Source: Priestia megaterium (GTDB lineage Bacteria > Bacillota > Bacilli > Bacillales > Bacillaceae_H). From it: 64,000 bases of DNA. Shown in pieces: positions 51,078-60,114 of the stretch. Made by a program: the position numbers and the translations under genes. Every line of letters starts with the position of its first letter. Within the stretch, counting starts at the first letter, position 1. Where the stretch lies: contig NZ_CP023317.1 of the NCBI RefSeq assembly GCF_009497655.1, positions 2,323,501 to 2,387,500 on the forward strand, in the 5' to 3' direction. Below the pieces are notes generated by a model that was given only the letters and a program-made list of their open reading frames with translations, was not told the origin of the DNA and did no database searches.

Positions 51078-53012
51078 ATGCTGTTTGATTATGAACGGGA
51101 GTTAACGATTGACCGAAAAGATGCTACTCAAAAGACTGCAGTCACTAATGCTGAGACTTATAAAAAAATAGACTGGGAACAAGTGAAATCAGAACAAAAT
51201 CTTGCGGATGACCAAGCCCTTGTACGCGTACCTTTTCCGCTGATTTTCAAAAAAAATCAGCTGTATCCTGTATGGGATTTAAGAAAGTACGCTTTTTTAT
51301 TTGAACAATCTACACCTGCTACTGTCCACCCTAAACTGTGGGAACAAGGAAAATTAAATGTACAAGCCGGTTTATATCAAGTAACTGAAAACATCTTTCA
51401 AGTAAGAGGCTTTGATATGGCTAATATTACATTTGTTAAAGGGAAAACGGGGTGGATTGTTATTGATTGCTTAACATCCAAAGAAACGGCAGAAAAAGCG
51501 ATTGAACTAGTAAACCAGCAGTGCGGTAAGCGTCCTGTTAGAGCTGTTATCTTCTCTCATTCGCATATAGATCATTACGGCGGAGTTCTAGGGATATTAC
51601 CTGACTCAACACAAAATAAAACTAGTAAAGTTTATGCTCCTGCTGGATTTATGGATGCGGTTATTGATGAAAACGTCACGGCGGCAACAGCAATGACACG
51701 AAGAAGTCAATACATGTACGGTATTCGACTGCGACGCGATGAAAAAGGCCTAATTGACAACGGCATCGGAAAAGAAATTTCATTTGGAACAATCACGCTT
51801 ATTAAAGGAATAGAAGAAATTCATCCTTCCGAACATCATTCTTATGTAAGTAAGAAAATTGACGGCGCCTCATTTCAGTTTCAGCTTACGCCAGGGACGG
51901 AGGCGCCTGCTGAAATGAACATCTATATTCCTAGTGAAAAGGCTCTTTGTATTGCAGAAAACTGTACGGCCACTCAGCACAACCTCTATACCCTTAGAGG
52001 AGCAAAAGTAAGAGACGCAGCAGCGTGGGCAAAATACTTGCAGCAAGCAATCGATTTATTTGGCCAAGAACTAACAACTGTATTTGGGGTACATAATTGG
52101 CCAAGGTTCGGAAACGAGTCGTGTATTACCTATATCGAAAATCAACGAGATGTTTATCAATATATTCATGACCAAACATTAAGGCTGATGAATCAAGGTT
52201 ATACCATCGACCACGTCGGCCGAATGATGAAGCTACCGGAAACCCTATCTCACGAGTGGTATACAAACGGCTTTTATGGAACGGTTAACCATAACGCAAA
52301 AGCGGTTTATCAGCGCTATATGGGCTGGTATAACAGCAATCCTGTAGATTTAAATAAACTGTTTCCTGAAGAGTCAGCTAAGAAATATGTAGAGTATATG
52401 GGCGGAGCGGACAACATTGTCCAAAAAGCACAGCGCTGTTTTCAACAAGGCGACTATCAATGGGTAGCTGAAGTGACCAAACAAGTTATTTACGCTGATC
52501 CTCACCATGTGAAGGCAAAACTTTTATGCGCAGACGCGCTTGAACAATTAGGGTATATAGCTGAATCTGGTCCTTGGCGAAATGAATATTTAACAGGAGC
52601 CAAAGAACTTCGTTTAGGTAATATACCGCTGCCAGTCAACATTATTACAAAAGAAGTATGGGATACACTTCCATTAAAAAATATTTTAGAACTATTTAGC
52701 ATTCGCGTAGATGGATTAAAGGCGGGCGCATGTAACTATCGTATATTGTTTGTGATACCCGATCGTAATGAAGTAGCTCTCACAGAACTTAAGCATGGAA
52801 TCTTTAGGTATCTTGGAGATACGCGAAAGAAAGCTGAGGTGACGGTAACGGTGTGGCAAGATACCTTATACCGGCTAACAACTACAAATGATCACTCTTA
52901 TAGCTCGGTCATATTTGTTCAAGGAGATAAATCAAAATGGGATTTCTTTTTGTCTTGTCAGGATTCTATTGATCCAAACTTTAATATTGTGACACCTGTT
53001 TCTAAAAAATAG
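51078..53012 (+). CDS. Alkylsulfatase (SdsA1/BDS1-type metallo-beta-lactamase fold)
   Basis: A 644-residue enzyme that cleaves sulfate from linear primary alkyl sulfates. The zinc motif is H161-S-H163-I-D165-H166. There is a second set of ligands in the ENCTATQHNLYTLRGA and VFGVHNWPRFGN regions, a helical dimerisation domain (ADNIVQKAQRCFQQGDYQWVAEV) and a C-terminal SCP-2-like domain from about 530. Secreted homologues carry signal peptides; this one has none, so it is likely cytosolic. RBS AAAGGAGGGGG. Confidence 0.88.
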   Translation: MLFDYERELTIDRKDATQKTAVTNAETYKKIDWEQVKSEQNLADDQALVRVPFPLIFKKNQLYPVWDLRKYAFLFEQSTPATVHPKLWEQGKLNVQAGLYQVTENIFQVRGFDMANITFVKGKTGWIVIDCLTSKETAEKAIELVNQQCGKRPVRAVIFSHSHIDHYGGVLGILPDSTQNKTSKVYAPAGFMDAVIDENVTAATAMTRRSQYMYGIRLRRDEKGLIDNGIGKEISFGTITLIKGIEEIHPSEHHSYVSKKIDGASFQFQLTPGTEAPAEMNIYIPSEKALCIAENCTATQHNLYTLRGAKVRDAAAWAKYLQQAIDLFGQELTTVFGVHNWPRFGNESCITYIENQRDVYQYIHDQTLRLMNQGYTIDHVGRMMKLPETLSHEWYTNGFYGTVNHNAKAVYQRYMGWYNSNPVDLNKLFPEESAKKYVEYMGGADNIVQKAQRCFQQGDYQWVAEVTKQVIYADPHHVKAKLLCADALEQLGYIAESGPWRNEYLTGAKELRLGNIPLPVNIITKEVWDTLPLKNILELFSIRVDGLKAGACNYRILFVIPDRNEVALTELKHGIFRYLGDTRKKAEVTVTVWQDTLYRLTTTNDHSYSSVIFVQGDKSKWDFFLSCQDSIDPNFNIVTPVSKK

Positions 53013-53021
53013 AGTACCTGA

Positions 53022-53177
53022 TTACAACTCAGAAAGCACATCGTTGACTTTTTGTTCAAAACAGCTGTCGCATGTGAAGATTTCTTTTTCTTGAAAAGAT
53101 GTTAGCCTTTCTCCACAGATGGAACAGCATTCTATATAGTGATTGTTTCGCTCTTGTTCTTTTCTTTCATGTAACAT
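53022..53177 (-). CDS. 51-residue paired-CxxC protein
   Basis: A short minus-strand gene, ATG 10 bases after AAGGAGG. The product has a charged start (MLHERKEQERNNHYIE), CSIC (18-21, with an extra Cys before) and CDSC (36-39), a zinc-ribbon arrangement spaced like the other small protein at 24643. Function unknown; possibly related in role to that one. It ends ten bases after the alkylsulfatase stop, convergent with it. Confidence 0.7.
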   Translation of the reverse strand: MLHERKEQERNNHYIECCSICGERLTSFQEKEIFTCDSCFEQKVNDVLSEL

Positions 53178-53313
53178 AGCACTTTCCTCCTTTTCAGTAT
53201 AAATAGTTTGTCTTATTTCTTTAAGTATATACTAATATCAGCCTATGCAGGGAATATAAGGGGTGCTAATGCAGATTATTTATAAAATAAAAGCGTTGTA
53301 AAACCGCTGAAAT

Positions 53314-53358
53314 TGGCACAGGAATTGCATATTAAATCATTGAGAAATTTCAATGATT
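53314..53358 (+). promoter_or_regulatory. Sigma-54 (SigL) promoter and palindrome before glutamate dehydrogenase
   Basis: TGGCAC-N5-TTGCA (53314-53329) is the exact -24/-12 consensus. A perfect inverted repeat AATCATTGA-N6-TCAATGATT (53335-53358) falls at or just after the expected start and would form a 5' hairpin. No activator gene is in the window. Confidence 0.85.
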
Positions 53359-53375
53359 AATATGGGGTGAACAGA

Positions 53376-54668
53376 ATGTCCATTACAAAAACAGCTAGTG
53401 AATTAAAAAAAGAACAGCAGCAAGAACAGGAATCACTTAATTTATTTTTATCTACTCAAACTGTTATTCAAGAAGCGCTTCAAAAACTAGGGTATGGTGA
53501 AGAAATGTATCATTTGTTGAAAGAACCGCTGCGCATGATGACGGTTCGTATTCCAGTTAAAATGGATAACGGATCGGTAAAAGTATTTACGGGCTACCGC
53601 TCTCAGCATAATGATGCTGTCGGGCCTACTAAAGGAGGCGTACGCTTTCATCCTGAAGTAAATGAAGAAGAAGTGAAGGCATTATCCATTTGGATGAGTT
53701 TAAAATGCGGGATTGTCGACCTTCCGTACGGCGGAGGTAAAGGCGGAATTGTATGTGACCCAAGAAACATGTCGTTTGGTGAACTAGAGCGACTCAGCCG
53801 CGGCTATGTAAGAGCCATCAGTCAAATAGTTGGGCCTACTAAAGATATTCCTGCACCGGATGTCTATACAAATTCTCAAATCATGGCGTGGATGATGGAC
53901 GAATATAGCCGACTGCGTGAGTTCGATTCTCCTGGTTTTATTACCGGAAAACCTATCGTACTCGGAGGATCTCAAGGACGCGAAACTGCAACGGCTAAAG
54001 GAGTAACCATTTGTATAGAAGAAGCTGTTAAAAAGAAAAACCTTAACTTGCAAGAAGCACGGATTATTATTCAAGGCTTCGGAAATGCCGGCAGTTTTCT
54101 TGCTAAGTTCATGCATGACGCAGGAGCAAAAGTAATTGGCATTTCAGACGCGTACGGAGCTCTTTATGATCCGCTTGGTCTTGATATTGATTACCTGCTT
54201 GATCGACGCGACAGTTTTGGTACCGTAACGAATTTATTTACAAATGTGATAACAAACGAAGAACTATTAGAAAAAGAATGTGATATTTTAGTACCCGCAG
54301 CCATTTCGAATCAAATTACGGTTCGTAACGCTCATCACATTAAAGCCTCTATTGTAGTCGAAGCGGCGAACGGACCGACTACGCTTGAAGCCACGCACAT
54401 TTTAGATGAAAAAGGCGTGCTTTTAGTGCCAGATATTTTAGCAAGTGCTGGAGGCGTAACGGTTTCATACTTCGAATGGGTGCAAAATAATCAAGGCTAC
54501 TACTGGTCTGAAGAGGAAGTAGCTTACAAATTACGCAAGGTAATGGTGGATTCATTTGAAACGATCTATCAAATCGCTCAAGAAAATGACGTAGACATGA
54601 GACTCGCTGCTTACATGGCAGGAATCAAAAAATCAGCTGAAGCTTCTCGCTTCCGCGGCTGGGTATAA
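53376..54668 (+). CDS. Glutamate dehydrogenase (NAD-type)
   Basis: A 430-residue Glu/Leu/Phe/Val dehydrogenase: MDNGSVKVFTGYRSQHNDAVGPTKGGVRFHP, the catalytic Lys in LPYGGGKGGI, PAPDVYTNSQIMAWM, and the Rossmann GFGNAGSFLAKFM. It deaminates glutamate to 2-oxoglutarate, or the reverse. The sigma-54 promoter upstream is the control used by catabolic RocG of B. subtilis, so this is likely a RocG functional equivalent. ATG 53376 follows GGGGTG; the GTG at 53367 is part of that site. Confidence 0.88.
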   Translation: MSITKTASELKKEQQQEQESLNLFLSTQTVIQEALQKLGYGEEMYHLLKEPLRMMTVRIPVKMDNGSVKVFTGYRSQHNDAVGPTKGGVRFHPEVNEEEVKALSIWMSLKCGIVDLPYGGGKGGIVCDPRNMSFGELERLSRGYVRAISQIVGPTKDIPAPDVYTNSQIMAWMMDEYSRLREFDSPGFITGKPIVLGGSQGRETATAKGVTICIEEAVKKKNLNLQEARIIIQGFGNAGSFLAKFMHDAGAKVIGISDAYGALYDPLGLDIDYLLDRRDSFGTVTNLFTNVITNEELLEKECDILVPAAISNQITVRNAHHIKASIVVEAANGPTTLEATHILDEKGVLLVPDILASAGGVTVSYFEWVQNNQGYYWSEEEVAYKLRKVMVDSFETIYQIAQENDVDMRLAAYMAGIKKSAEASRFRGWV

Positions 54669-54671
54669 GAT

Positions 54672-54713
54672 AAAAAAAAACGATTTGGATTACATGTTCC
54701 AAATCGTTTTTTA
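54672..54713 (+). terminator. Terminator of glutamate dehydrogenase
   Basis: AAACGATTTGGA and TCCAAATCGTTT pair around ttacatgt, then T-run. Confidence 0.85.
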
Positions 54714-54908
54714 TTTGCCGGAACTGCCAAATAATTAAAAGAAAAACTGCTAAAAAAACAAACACGCTTAAAAAATTGGCATATTTATTTATCGCAACCC
54801 GAATGATGGCAAAACAATTGACAGTGAGAATGATTTTCAATTATTCTATATATAAGATATATACATACCTATACTAATAAATTGAATGTAGAAAAGGAGA
54901 CAGAAAGC

Positions 54909-55469
54909 ATGAGCGTATTAGATATTATTAAAGCCAGAAGAACGATTGGGGCTATGCAAGACAAAGACGTATCAGAAGATGCTATCAACCTTATGTTAGA
55001 AGCAGGCACTTGGGCTCCTAACCATAAAAAGACAGAGCCTTGGAAATTCCGAGTGTTTACAGGGGATTCACGCGTTCGTTTAGGAGACGAAATGGAACGT
55101 ATTATGAAGCAAAAAACTGCTCACTTAAGTGAAGAAGAAGCGTTGAAAAAAACAACAAAAGCAAAAAAAGGACCGCTTCGCGCTCCTGTCATTATTGCTG
55201 TAGCAGTAAGTCCTTCAGGAAAAGTGCCTGAAATTGAAGAAATCTCTGCCGTAGCGGCAAGCATACAAAATATGCTATTAGTAGCGGAAGAACAAGGTTT
55301 GGCTACAATTTGGAGAACAGGTGAAATTGTCTATCAGACAGAACTGAATGACTTTTTATCTCTAGAAGAAGACGACAAGCTCTTAGGCTTAATTTACGTC
55401 GGTCATCCTAATAAAGAAGCTTCATCAAAACGTATTCCGTATCAAGATAAAACAATTTGGTATCGTTAA
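54909..55469 (+). CDS. Nitroreductase-family FMN protein
   Basis: A 186-residue FMN-dependent reductase: SVLDIIKARRTIGAMQDKDVSEDAI (phosphate-binding Arg), AGTWAPNHKKTEPWKFRV, ISAVAASIQNMLLVAEEQGLATIWRTGE, and GLIYVGHP near the end. Matches the YdgI/YfhC group. The ATG at 54909 follows AAAGGAGAC; the frame from 54882 has none. Substrate unknown. Confidence 0.85.
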   Translation: MSVLDIIKARRTIGAMQDKDVSEDAINLMLEAGTWAPNHKKTEPWKFRVFTGDSRVRLGDEMERIMKQKTAHLSEEEALKKTTKAKKGPLRAPVIIAVAVSPSGKVPEIEEISAVAASIQNMLLVAEEQGLATIWRTGEIVYQTELNDFLSLEEDDKLLGLIYVGHPNKEASSKRIPYQDKTIWYR

Positions 55470-55496
55470 AAGGTTATTTCTGTGTTTCTATAAATA

Positions 55497-55535
55497 AAAG
55501 GCAGCAGCTCATCAGTTGAGCTGCTGCCTTTTATT
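55497..55535 (+). terminator. Terminator of the nitroreductase gene
   Basis: AAAGGCAGCAGCTCA and TGAGCTGCTGCCTTT form a strong stem around a short loop. Confidence 0.9.
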
Positions 55536-55607
55536 GTTTTTAAGAAGTGGCAGAAGGAAACTTAAAATGAACATCAAATGATTATTTTATAATAAAATCC
55601 ATAATCT

Positions 55608-55649
55608 AAACATAGCCCCTGCCTAGACTTAGGTAGGGGCTATGTTTTA
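55608..55649 (+). terminator. Orphan terminator-like hairpin
   Basis: CATAGCCCCTGCCT and AGGTAGGGGCTATG (one mismatch) with A-run and T-run. No gene ends here on either strand except the decayed fragment. Confidence 0.7.
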
Positions 55650-55808
55650 TGGGGTGAAAAGGGGAGGCTGCTTTTTTTCTTCAACATTATAGTATAACTC
55701 CTTAATATATGGAACGGAATCATAGTCCAATTCTATCTCAATGTGTGCAGGTGAATAACCTCTCTCTAGAAATGAACTTATCGTCCTTCTCCTAACTTTT
55801 TCACCTTC
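55647..55808 (-). pseudogene. Decayed coding fragment
   Basis: A minus-strand stretch of about 51 codons with protein-like content (KVRRRTISSFLERGYSP, ELYYNVEEKKQPP) has no start and no ribosome site. It is probably the C-terminal remnant of a lost gene. No family recognised. The rest of the 55470-55963 gap holds two terminators and the promoter of the next gene. Confidence 0.35.
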
Positions 55809-55901
55809 TTAAAGTTCTTCTAGATAACCTTCACGCCTAGCTGTATAATGTGTTTGCTTGATTCTGTATAAACCTGCCCTTTACTGGCTGTATGCTTTGC
55901 G

Positions 55902-55945
55902 TTGACTGCTTTTTCAAATATAATGTATAGTAAAAATATACTATA
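55902..55945 (+). promoter_or_regulatory. Promoter with palindrome before the 394-residue orphan
   Basis: TTGACT (55902-55907), 18-base spacer, TATAGT (55926-55931). The -10 is half of an inverted repeat TATAGT-N8-ACTATA (55926-55945), a candidate operator. Confidence 0.6.
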
Positions 55946-55963
55946 TATTCCAAGGTGATTCCA

Positions 55964-57148
55964 ATGAGATTTTTGATTGAGTATAAGGATTTTAAAACGA
56001 AAGAAGAAACTAACTTTTCTTTGCAATTATTAGATACTTTTTTAAATGAACATTTAATAGGAGAGTTTCACGGAAGCACATTTGAGTGCATTTTGATCCG
56101 TTTTATAAATAATCCTAGCTCTAAGAAGAAGTACAAATTACGTGTTCTCTATGAAGATATAGCCGAAATTGAGCTGCCCGGAAATTTTATCAATAACAAA
56201 ACTCTTAATGTAGAGGATTTCTTAACAGGTCTACATAGAGTTGAAGAGGCTATTATGTTGGTTAAAACTATAGAACTAAAGTCAGAACTCGACTTTAGTG
56301 AAGACAAACTTCTATTAAAGTTTCAACAGTCGATAAAAAATGCACCACGTACACTCGAAGAACTAAAGGCATACTTCAAGAAGCAAAAGCAAACAGTTCA
56401 AAGTAACTGGGCAAAACTAGCTGACCTTTCAATGAAAAGATCTTTGTCTAATCCAAAACCTCTAACAAAGCCATTAATAACAATTAGTATTTCTGCTCCT
56501 ATCGAAGAAACAGAACCAAACCACTCTTTTATCTACACCGAAGTTTTCAGCAACCTGCTAAGGAAAGCAGAAGTGATGCTGCCGGGTTATAGTCACATCT
56601 TTATACATTTAGCGGACACACTAGTGGAAGCAAAACAAGAATTTGCTCCAAATCACCGGATAAAAGATGCATTTTCGATAATAGATACTAAAAAATATAT
56701 GGCGAGTGACAACGAAACTAAATCAAATATGATGTTTAATAGTATAGTTTCAGCATTAAGAAGCATTACAAAGTTTGATCACTTAGAAGAGAATAAAATA
56801 GAATCTGTTATTGGAAAAATAAAAGAAGAAGGCACCGACATTGAGCTCACATACTTCTCGAAACAAAATGATAAGTATTTAGCCGAGGTCATTTATACAG
56901 TGCCCAAATCTCATCTTACAAATGCTCCATTTAAACTGCGTGTTACGGACCGTAATTCTAACGCTGTTAAAACTACAAAAATAGATGATATTAATTTATT
57001 TTGGTGCCCGTATAGCTTCGGAAGCATAAATATAAAAAAAGATTCAGTTGTTATTAAAGGGAGAAAGAGCCACAGAGCAGAGATTTCAAGGAGAGCTGAC
57101 AAATTACCGGATGAATACATTTTTAAGATTAAAGATATATTTATTTAG
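55964..57148 (+). CDS. Orphan 394-residue soluble protein
   Basis: No family recognised. Residues 1-60 look beta-rich (MRFLIEYKDFKTKEETNFSLQLL, ECILIRFINN); a helical, Lys-rich middle (about 100-160) follows; the C-terminal half repeats the alternating strand pattern (VIYTVPKSHLTNAPFKLRV, SINIKKDSVVIKGRKSHRAEIS). Length is long for an orphan. Start 55964 follows AAGGTG. It has its own promoter and terminator and lies between decayed fragments, which suggests a horizontally acquired or fast-evolving gene. AT content is higher than that of its neighbours by eye. Confidence 0.65.
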   Translation: MRFLIEYKDFKTKEETNFSLQLLDTFLNEHLIGEFHGSTFECILIRFINNPSSKKKYKLRVLYEDIAEIELPGNFINNKTLNVEDFLTGLHRVEEAIMLVKTIELKSELDFSEDKLLLKFQQSIKNAPRTLEELKAYFKKQKQTVQSNWAKLADLSMKRSLSNPKPLTKPLITISISAPIEETEPNHSFIYTEVFSNLLRKAEVMLPGYSHIFIHLADTLVEAKQEFAPNHRIKDAFSIIDTKKYMASDNETKSNMMFNSIVSALRSITKFDHLEENKIESVIGKIKEEGTDIELTYFSKQNDKYLAEVIYTVPKSHLTNAPFKLRVTDRNSNAVKTTKIDDINLFWCPYSFGSINIKKDSVVIKGRKSHRAEISRRADKLPDEYIFKIKDIFI

Positions 57149-57650
57149 CTTTTTATAATGGTTAGAAATAAATTTACAATCAAGAACACAATAGTAGTAA
57201 GGATGACTGTTCTTATCCCCAATTTTTTTATAAATATCTTACACTCTAAAAAACAAAACAAGCTGCGCATTTAAAATGCCAGCTTGTTTTGTCTGTTTTT
57301 TTAAGTAAAAAAATTACTTGTGGGAGAAAAAAACAGATAACAATATTCAGTATGAAGATTGCTCTTTGCAAGCAGCAATTCTACAGACCACAAGTTAGGG
57401 TTTCATTATTGTTATAAGACCAATAAGGCTAGTATCCCAGCTTAATCCCCTCATTTTAGGCGTATGTGAGGTAAAATATCTTTTGCATCTAGTGTTTAGA
57501 AGCTTCAATAGTGTTATTTAAAACCCTTAATTTAATGAGTTACATTACAAAATAACCCATAATATGCTATTTTTTGTGCTATAATGATAAATTAATAGGT
57601 GTTATAGAGGATATAAAGCCTATAATCTTATAATGAAACGGAGAAATGAT
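57149..57650. other. AT-rich intergenic stretch
   Basis: Apart from the terminator at 57253-57300, nothing gene-like was seen. One copy of a CTAGTGTTTAGA string near 57489 echoes the tandem repeat at 31277. Confidence 0.5.
57253..57300 (+). terminator. Terminator of the 394-residue orphan gene
   Basis: CAAAACAAGCT and AGCTTGTTTTG pair, extended inward by GCATTT/AATGC, followed by a T-run after a short gap. Confidence 0.75.
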
Positions 57651-58094
57651 ATGAAAAGAGTAACGCGAGTAGCATTAGCCGGAGTAATTACATTAGGTGG
57701 TTTAGGATTAGGATCTGTAGCAAGTCTCCCATTGGTTCCAAATGGGCATATTCAAGAAGCTGATGCCGCTTCATCATACGGTGTATCGGTTAACTCAACT
57801 AAGACAAATTGGACAAAAGAAGAATCAATTATTATGAAGTTTATTAATCATAATTCATTTGAAGTACGACTTGTCGGTCAATTGCAGCATTTAGAGAATG
57901 GTAAATGGGTAAACGTGCAATCTGCATCCCAATGGTATGCAGTCCCTGGAGAGAAATTTGGAACGAGTTTTAAAGTTGATACTAATGGCACATACCGTTA
58001 TAAGCTTGCTGTATATCATATAACCAAACCGCTAACCAATTATGATGGAACTTTCGCTGGAAACCTTTATAGCAGCAACTTTTACATGAAATGA
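57651..58094 (+). CDS. Secreted uncharacterised protein
   Basis: A 147-residue product with a clear signal peptide (MKRVTRVALAGVITLGGLGLGSVA; cleavage probably near ADA-A at about residue 40) and a mature beta-rich domain (YGVSVNSTKTNWTKEESIIMKFIN, then KWVNVQSASQWYAVPGEKFGTSF). It looks like an immunoglobulin-like or fibronectin-type secreted domain. ATG 57651 has ACGGAG seven bases upstream; the ATG at 57633 does not. Function unknown. Confidence 0.7.
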   Translation: MKRVTRVALAGVITLGGLGLGSVASLPLVPNGHIQEADAASSYGVSVNSTKTNWTKEESIIMKFINHNSFEVRLVGQLQHLENGKWVNVQSASQWYAVPGEKFGTSFKVDTNGTYRYKLAVYHITKPLTNYDGTFAGNLYSSNFYMK

Positions 58095-58119
58095 TCAAGT
58101 TTTTTAATACAGTTATAAT

Positions 58120-58154
58120 AAAAAAGGACTTGATTAGACATCAAGTCCTTTTTT
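58120..58154 (+). terminator. Terminator of the secreted protein gene
   Basis: AAAAAGGACTTGAT and ATCAAGTCCTTTTT pair around TAGAC. Confidence 0.9.
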
Positions 58155-58164
58155 GCTTATGTGC

Positions 58165-58295
58165 TTATTTAGTAGCATTAATAGTCTGTCTTAAAGTATC
58201 GGCGCTATAATATTCTTTGCCATTGAACCTATGTAAAGTTAACTGTTTCTCAAACTGTCAAGAGAGTCCTGAACATCCTTTTTTCTATTGCCCAT
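58165..58295 (-). pseudogene. Decayed fragment with an internal frameshift
   Basis: On the minus strand a frame starting MGNRKKDVQDSLDSL stops near 58243. The next frame continues FEKQLTLHRFNGKEYY and ends in DTLRQTINATK then stop. Joined, they read like the tail of one protein. No ribosome site for the ATG. Low certainty. I see nothing else in the 58156-58523 gap. Confidence 0.3.
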
Positions 58296-58523
58296 AACAC
58301 TTCTTAATTAATCTTTAAAGACGAATAGACTACATTTATACATTTTAGGATTGATTCTATTGCCAGACTTAACTTTTATATTTTCTAATACATATTGGCT
58401 TACTGTCCCTAAGGATGCTACAACAATAAGACCGAGCGTGAACAAATCTATATAAATTTACTTTTTTTATAAGTGACGCAACGAAAATTCTGGAGTGAAA
58501 ATCTTATAAGAAAGAGGGAAGTA

Positions 58524-58853
58524 ATGGACGTTCAAAAGGTAGCAAATTTATTTTTGATTTTTGTCTTAATTTCAGCAGGCATTTCATTGGTAATTGGCTT
58601 TGTTGTTGCTGTGAGAAGTACAAACTATAAGAAGGGATATGTAAGTACTTTTATATCCAGTGTTGTCTTTTTAATAATTATTGTGAGCTGGTATGATAAA
58701 GCATCTTCAAACGTTTTTATGGGGACAATACCTTGGATTTTAAATGTTATTGCCGTCATTATTGTGTTACCACTGTACGTGTTAGTTGCTCGCTTTATAT
58801 TTAAAAAGGTGACAAAAGGACAAAAAGGAACAAATGAAAAAATTAGCGGTTAA
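58524..58853 (+). CDS. Small three-helix membrane protein
   Basis: A 109-residue protein with hydrophobic segments near 7-29, 40-58 and 70-92 and a basic, Lys/Gly-rich tail. ATG 58524 follows AGAGGGAAG; the frame upstream to 58473 does not have a ribosome site. Unknown function. Confidence 0.55.
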   Translation: MDVQKVANLFLIFVLISAGISLVIGFVVAVRSTNYKKGYVSTFISSVVFLIIIVSWYDKASSNVFMGTIPWILNVIAVIIVLPLYVLVARFIFKKVTKGQKGTNEKISG

Positions 58854-58981
58854 CTTACTTTTTTTATCGTTTTTCCTAATCTTCACGATTTTAAATAAAT
58901 GAAGATACACAAAATAATTTTTTATCAATATCCTGTTAGAGAAGGTGATTGATATCATTTTCTGTAAAGGAGAGAACGTCT

Positions 58982-59797
58982 ATGATTAAAGTTAATCAAC
59001 AAATTGTGAAAATAAGCGATTTAAATAATAGTTCGTTAACAAAAGAAAAAGCAGACATTTTAAAACAAATGGATGCCTATAGGGAAGTGTATGAGTATGC
59101 TACATTTGACCAGCTTGATTTTGATGTATCTGTTAAATTACAAATTATTGAATCGTCTGTGTTGCTGCGCAAAAGCGGCGCTAGGTTTGCTACATTCGCC
59201 CGTTCTAGGTGCAACGAAAAGTATTGGAAACGAACCGATAACGGAGGGTTTCAGCTACTACCTACCGTTTCTCCTCATCAGGCCATCGATGATATTTTTT
59301 ACAACGGACACGAATACGCGTTTGAGTGCGCGACGGCTGTTATCATCATCTTTTACAAAGCTGTATTAAATAATATTGGAAAAGCAAATTTTAACAGGCT
59401 TTTTGCTGATCTTTACTTACACGATTGGCAATACGATGAAGATCTTGAGCTTCATGGTTATAAAGGATCTGACTACTTGCCCGGAGACTGTGCGTATTTT
59501 AAAAACCCTGATTATAACCCTGATACTCCCCAGTGGAAAGGTGAAAACACCATTGTATTAGATGAAACTCTATATTTTGGTCATGGAATTGGAATTACGA
59601 CGCGGGAAAGAATTATTGAAGTGTTAAATTTAAAGAGAAAAGACAACGCAAAGCAATCAGCTTACCTGTCAGATGAAATTGTCAGGCTTCACACCGCTCA
59701 CCTCAGTTATTTGGCGGTTAGATACGAACCTGTTGTTTGGTATGACAGAAACAGCGCTATTATTTCCACTATTGGATCGATTACGTATGTAGCTTGA
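58982..59797 (+). CDS. tgl: Protein-glutamine gamma-glutamyltransferase (spore-coat transglutaminase)
   Basis: A 271-residue enzyme that cross-links glutamine to lysine side chains in the spore coat. Shared with remembered B. subtilis Tgl (245 residues) are LRKSGARFATFARS, the active Cys in NGHEYAFECATAVIIIFYKA, GDCAYFKNPDYNP-QWKGENTIVL, and HGIGITTRERIIEVL. It is 26 residues longer, mostly at the C-terminus. Presence of tgl supports a spore-former. RBS AAAGGAGAG. Confidence 0.92.
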   Translation: MIKVNQQIVKISDLNNSSLTKEKADILKQMDAYREVYEYATFDQLDFDVSVKLQIIESSVLLRKSGARFATFARSRCNEKYWKRTDNGGFQLLPTVSPHQAIDDIFYNGHEYAFECATAVIIIFYKAVLNNIGKANFNRLFADLYLHDWQYDEDLELHGYKGSDYLPGDCAYFKNPDYNPDTPQWKGENTIVLDETLYFGHGIGITTRERIIEVLNLKRKDNAKQSAYLSDEIVRLHTAHLSYLAVRYEPVVWYDRNSAIISTIGSITYVA

Positions 59798-59799
59798 AT

Positions 59800-59830
59800 G
59801 ATCAAAGTTTTGATACTTTGGTCTTTTTTT
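59800..59830 (+). terminator. Terminator of tgl
   Basis: GATCAAAGT and ACTTTGGTC (one G-T pair) around TTTGAT, then T7. Confidence 0.8.
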
Positions 59831-59947
59831 GTAAAAAGGAAAGAATTACATGAAGGTAAATTTGAGAATTCAAAAGGATTTTATGTATAAAAGAAGAATC
59901 CATTTAATACGCAGGTCTTAAAACTAAAAGGAAAGGAGGAGATTACT

Positions 59948-60076
59948 ATTAAAAATCGTGATAAAAGACGCAAGAGAAAACGCGGCGCATTAAAAGATTA
60001 TCTGAAAAATAAGCTTGGTCAGCTAAAACCGAAGCCAAACAAAGGACCTGTCTCAAATTTAAAGTCTTCTGCTTAA
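59948..60076 (+). CDS. Basic 43-codon peptide with an apparent ATT start
   Basis: A strong AAAGGAGGAG ribosome site stands six bases before ATT (59948), which opens IKNRDKRRKRKRGALKDYL to PVSNLKSSA and stop. No ATG, GTG or TTG lies in a usable place. The product is highly basic (about one third Lys/Arg). A terminator follows directly, so transcription as a small unit is likely. Either ATT is used for initiation, as in infC, or an ATG has been lost. Unrecognised family. Confidence 0.45.
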   Translation: MKNRDKRRKRKRGALKDYLKNKLGQLKPKPNKGPVSNLKSSA

Positions 60077-60114
60077 AAAATCCCCCTAGTTTTTATATAG
60101 GGGGATTTTCTTTT
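60075..60114 (+). terminator. Terminator of the basic peptide gene
   Basis: AAAATCCCCCTA and TAGGGGGATTTT pair around GTTTTTATA. Confidence 0.85.
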
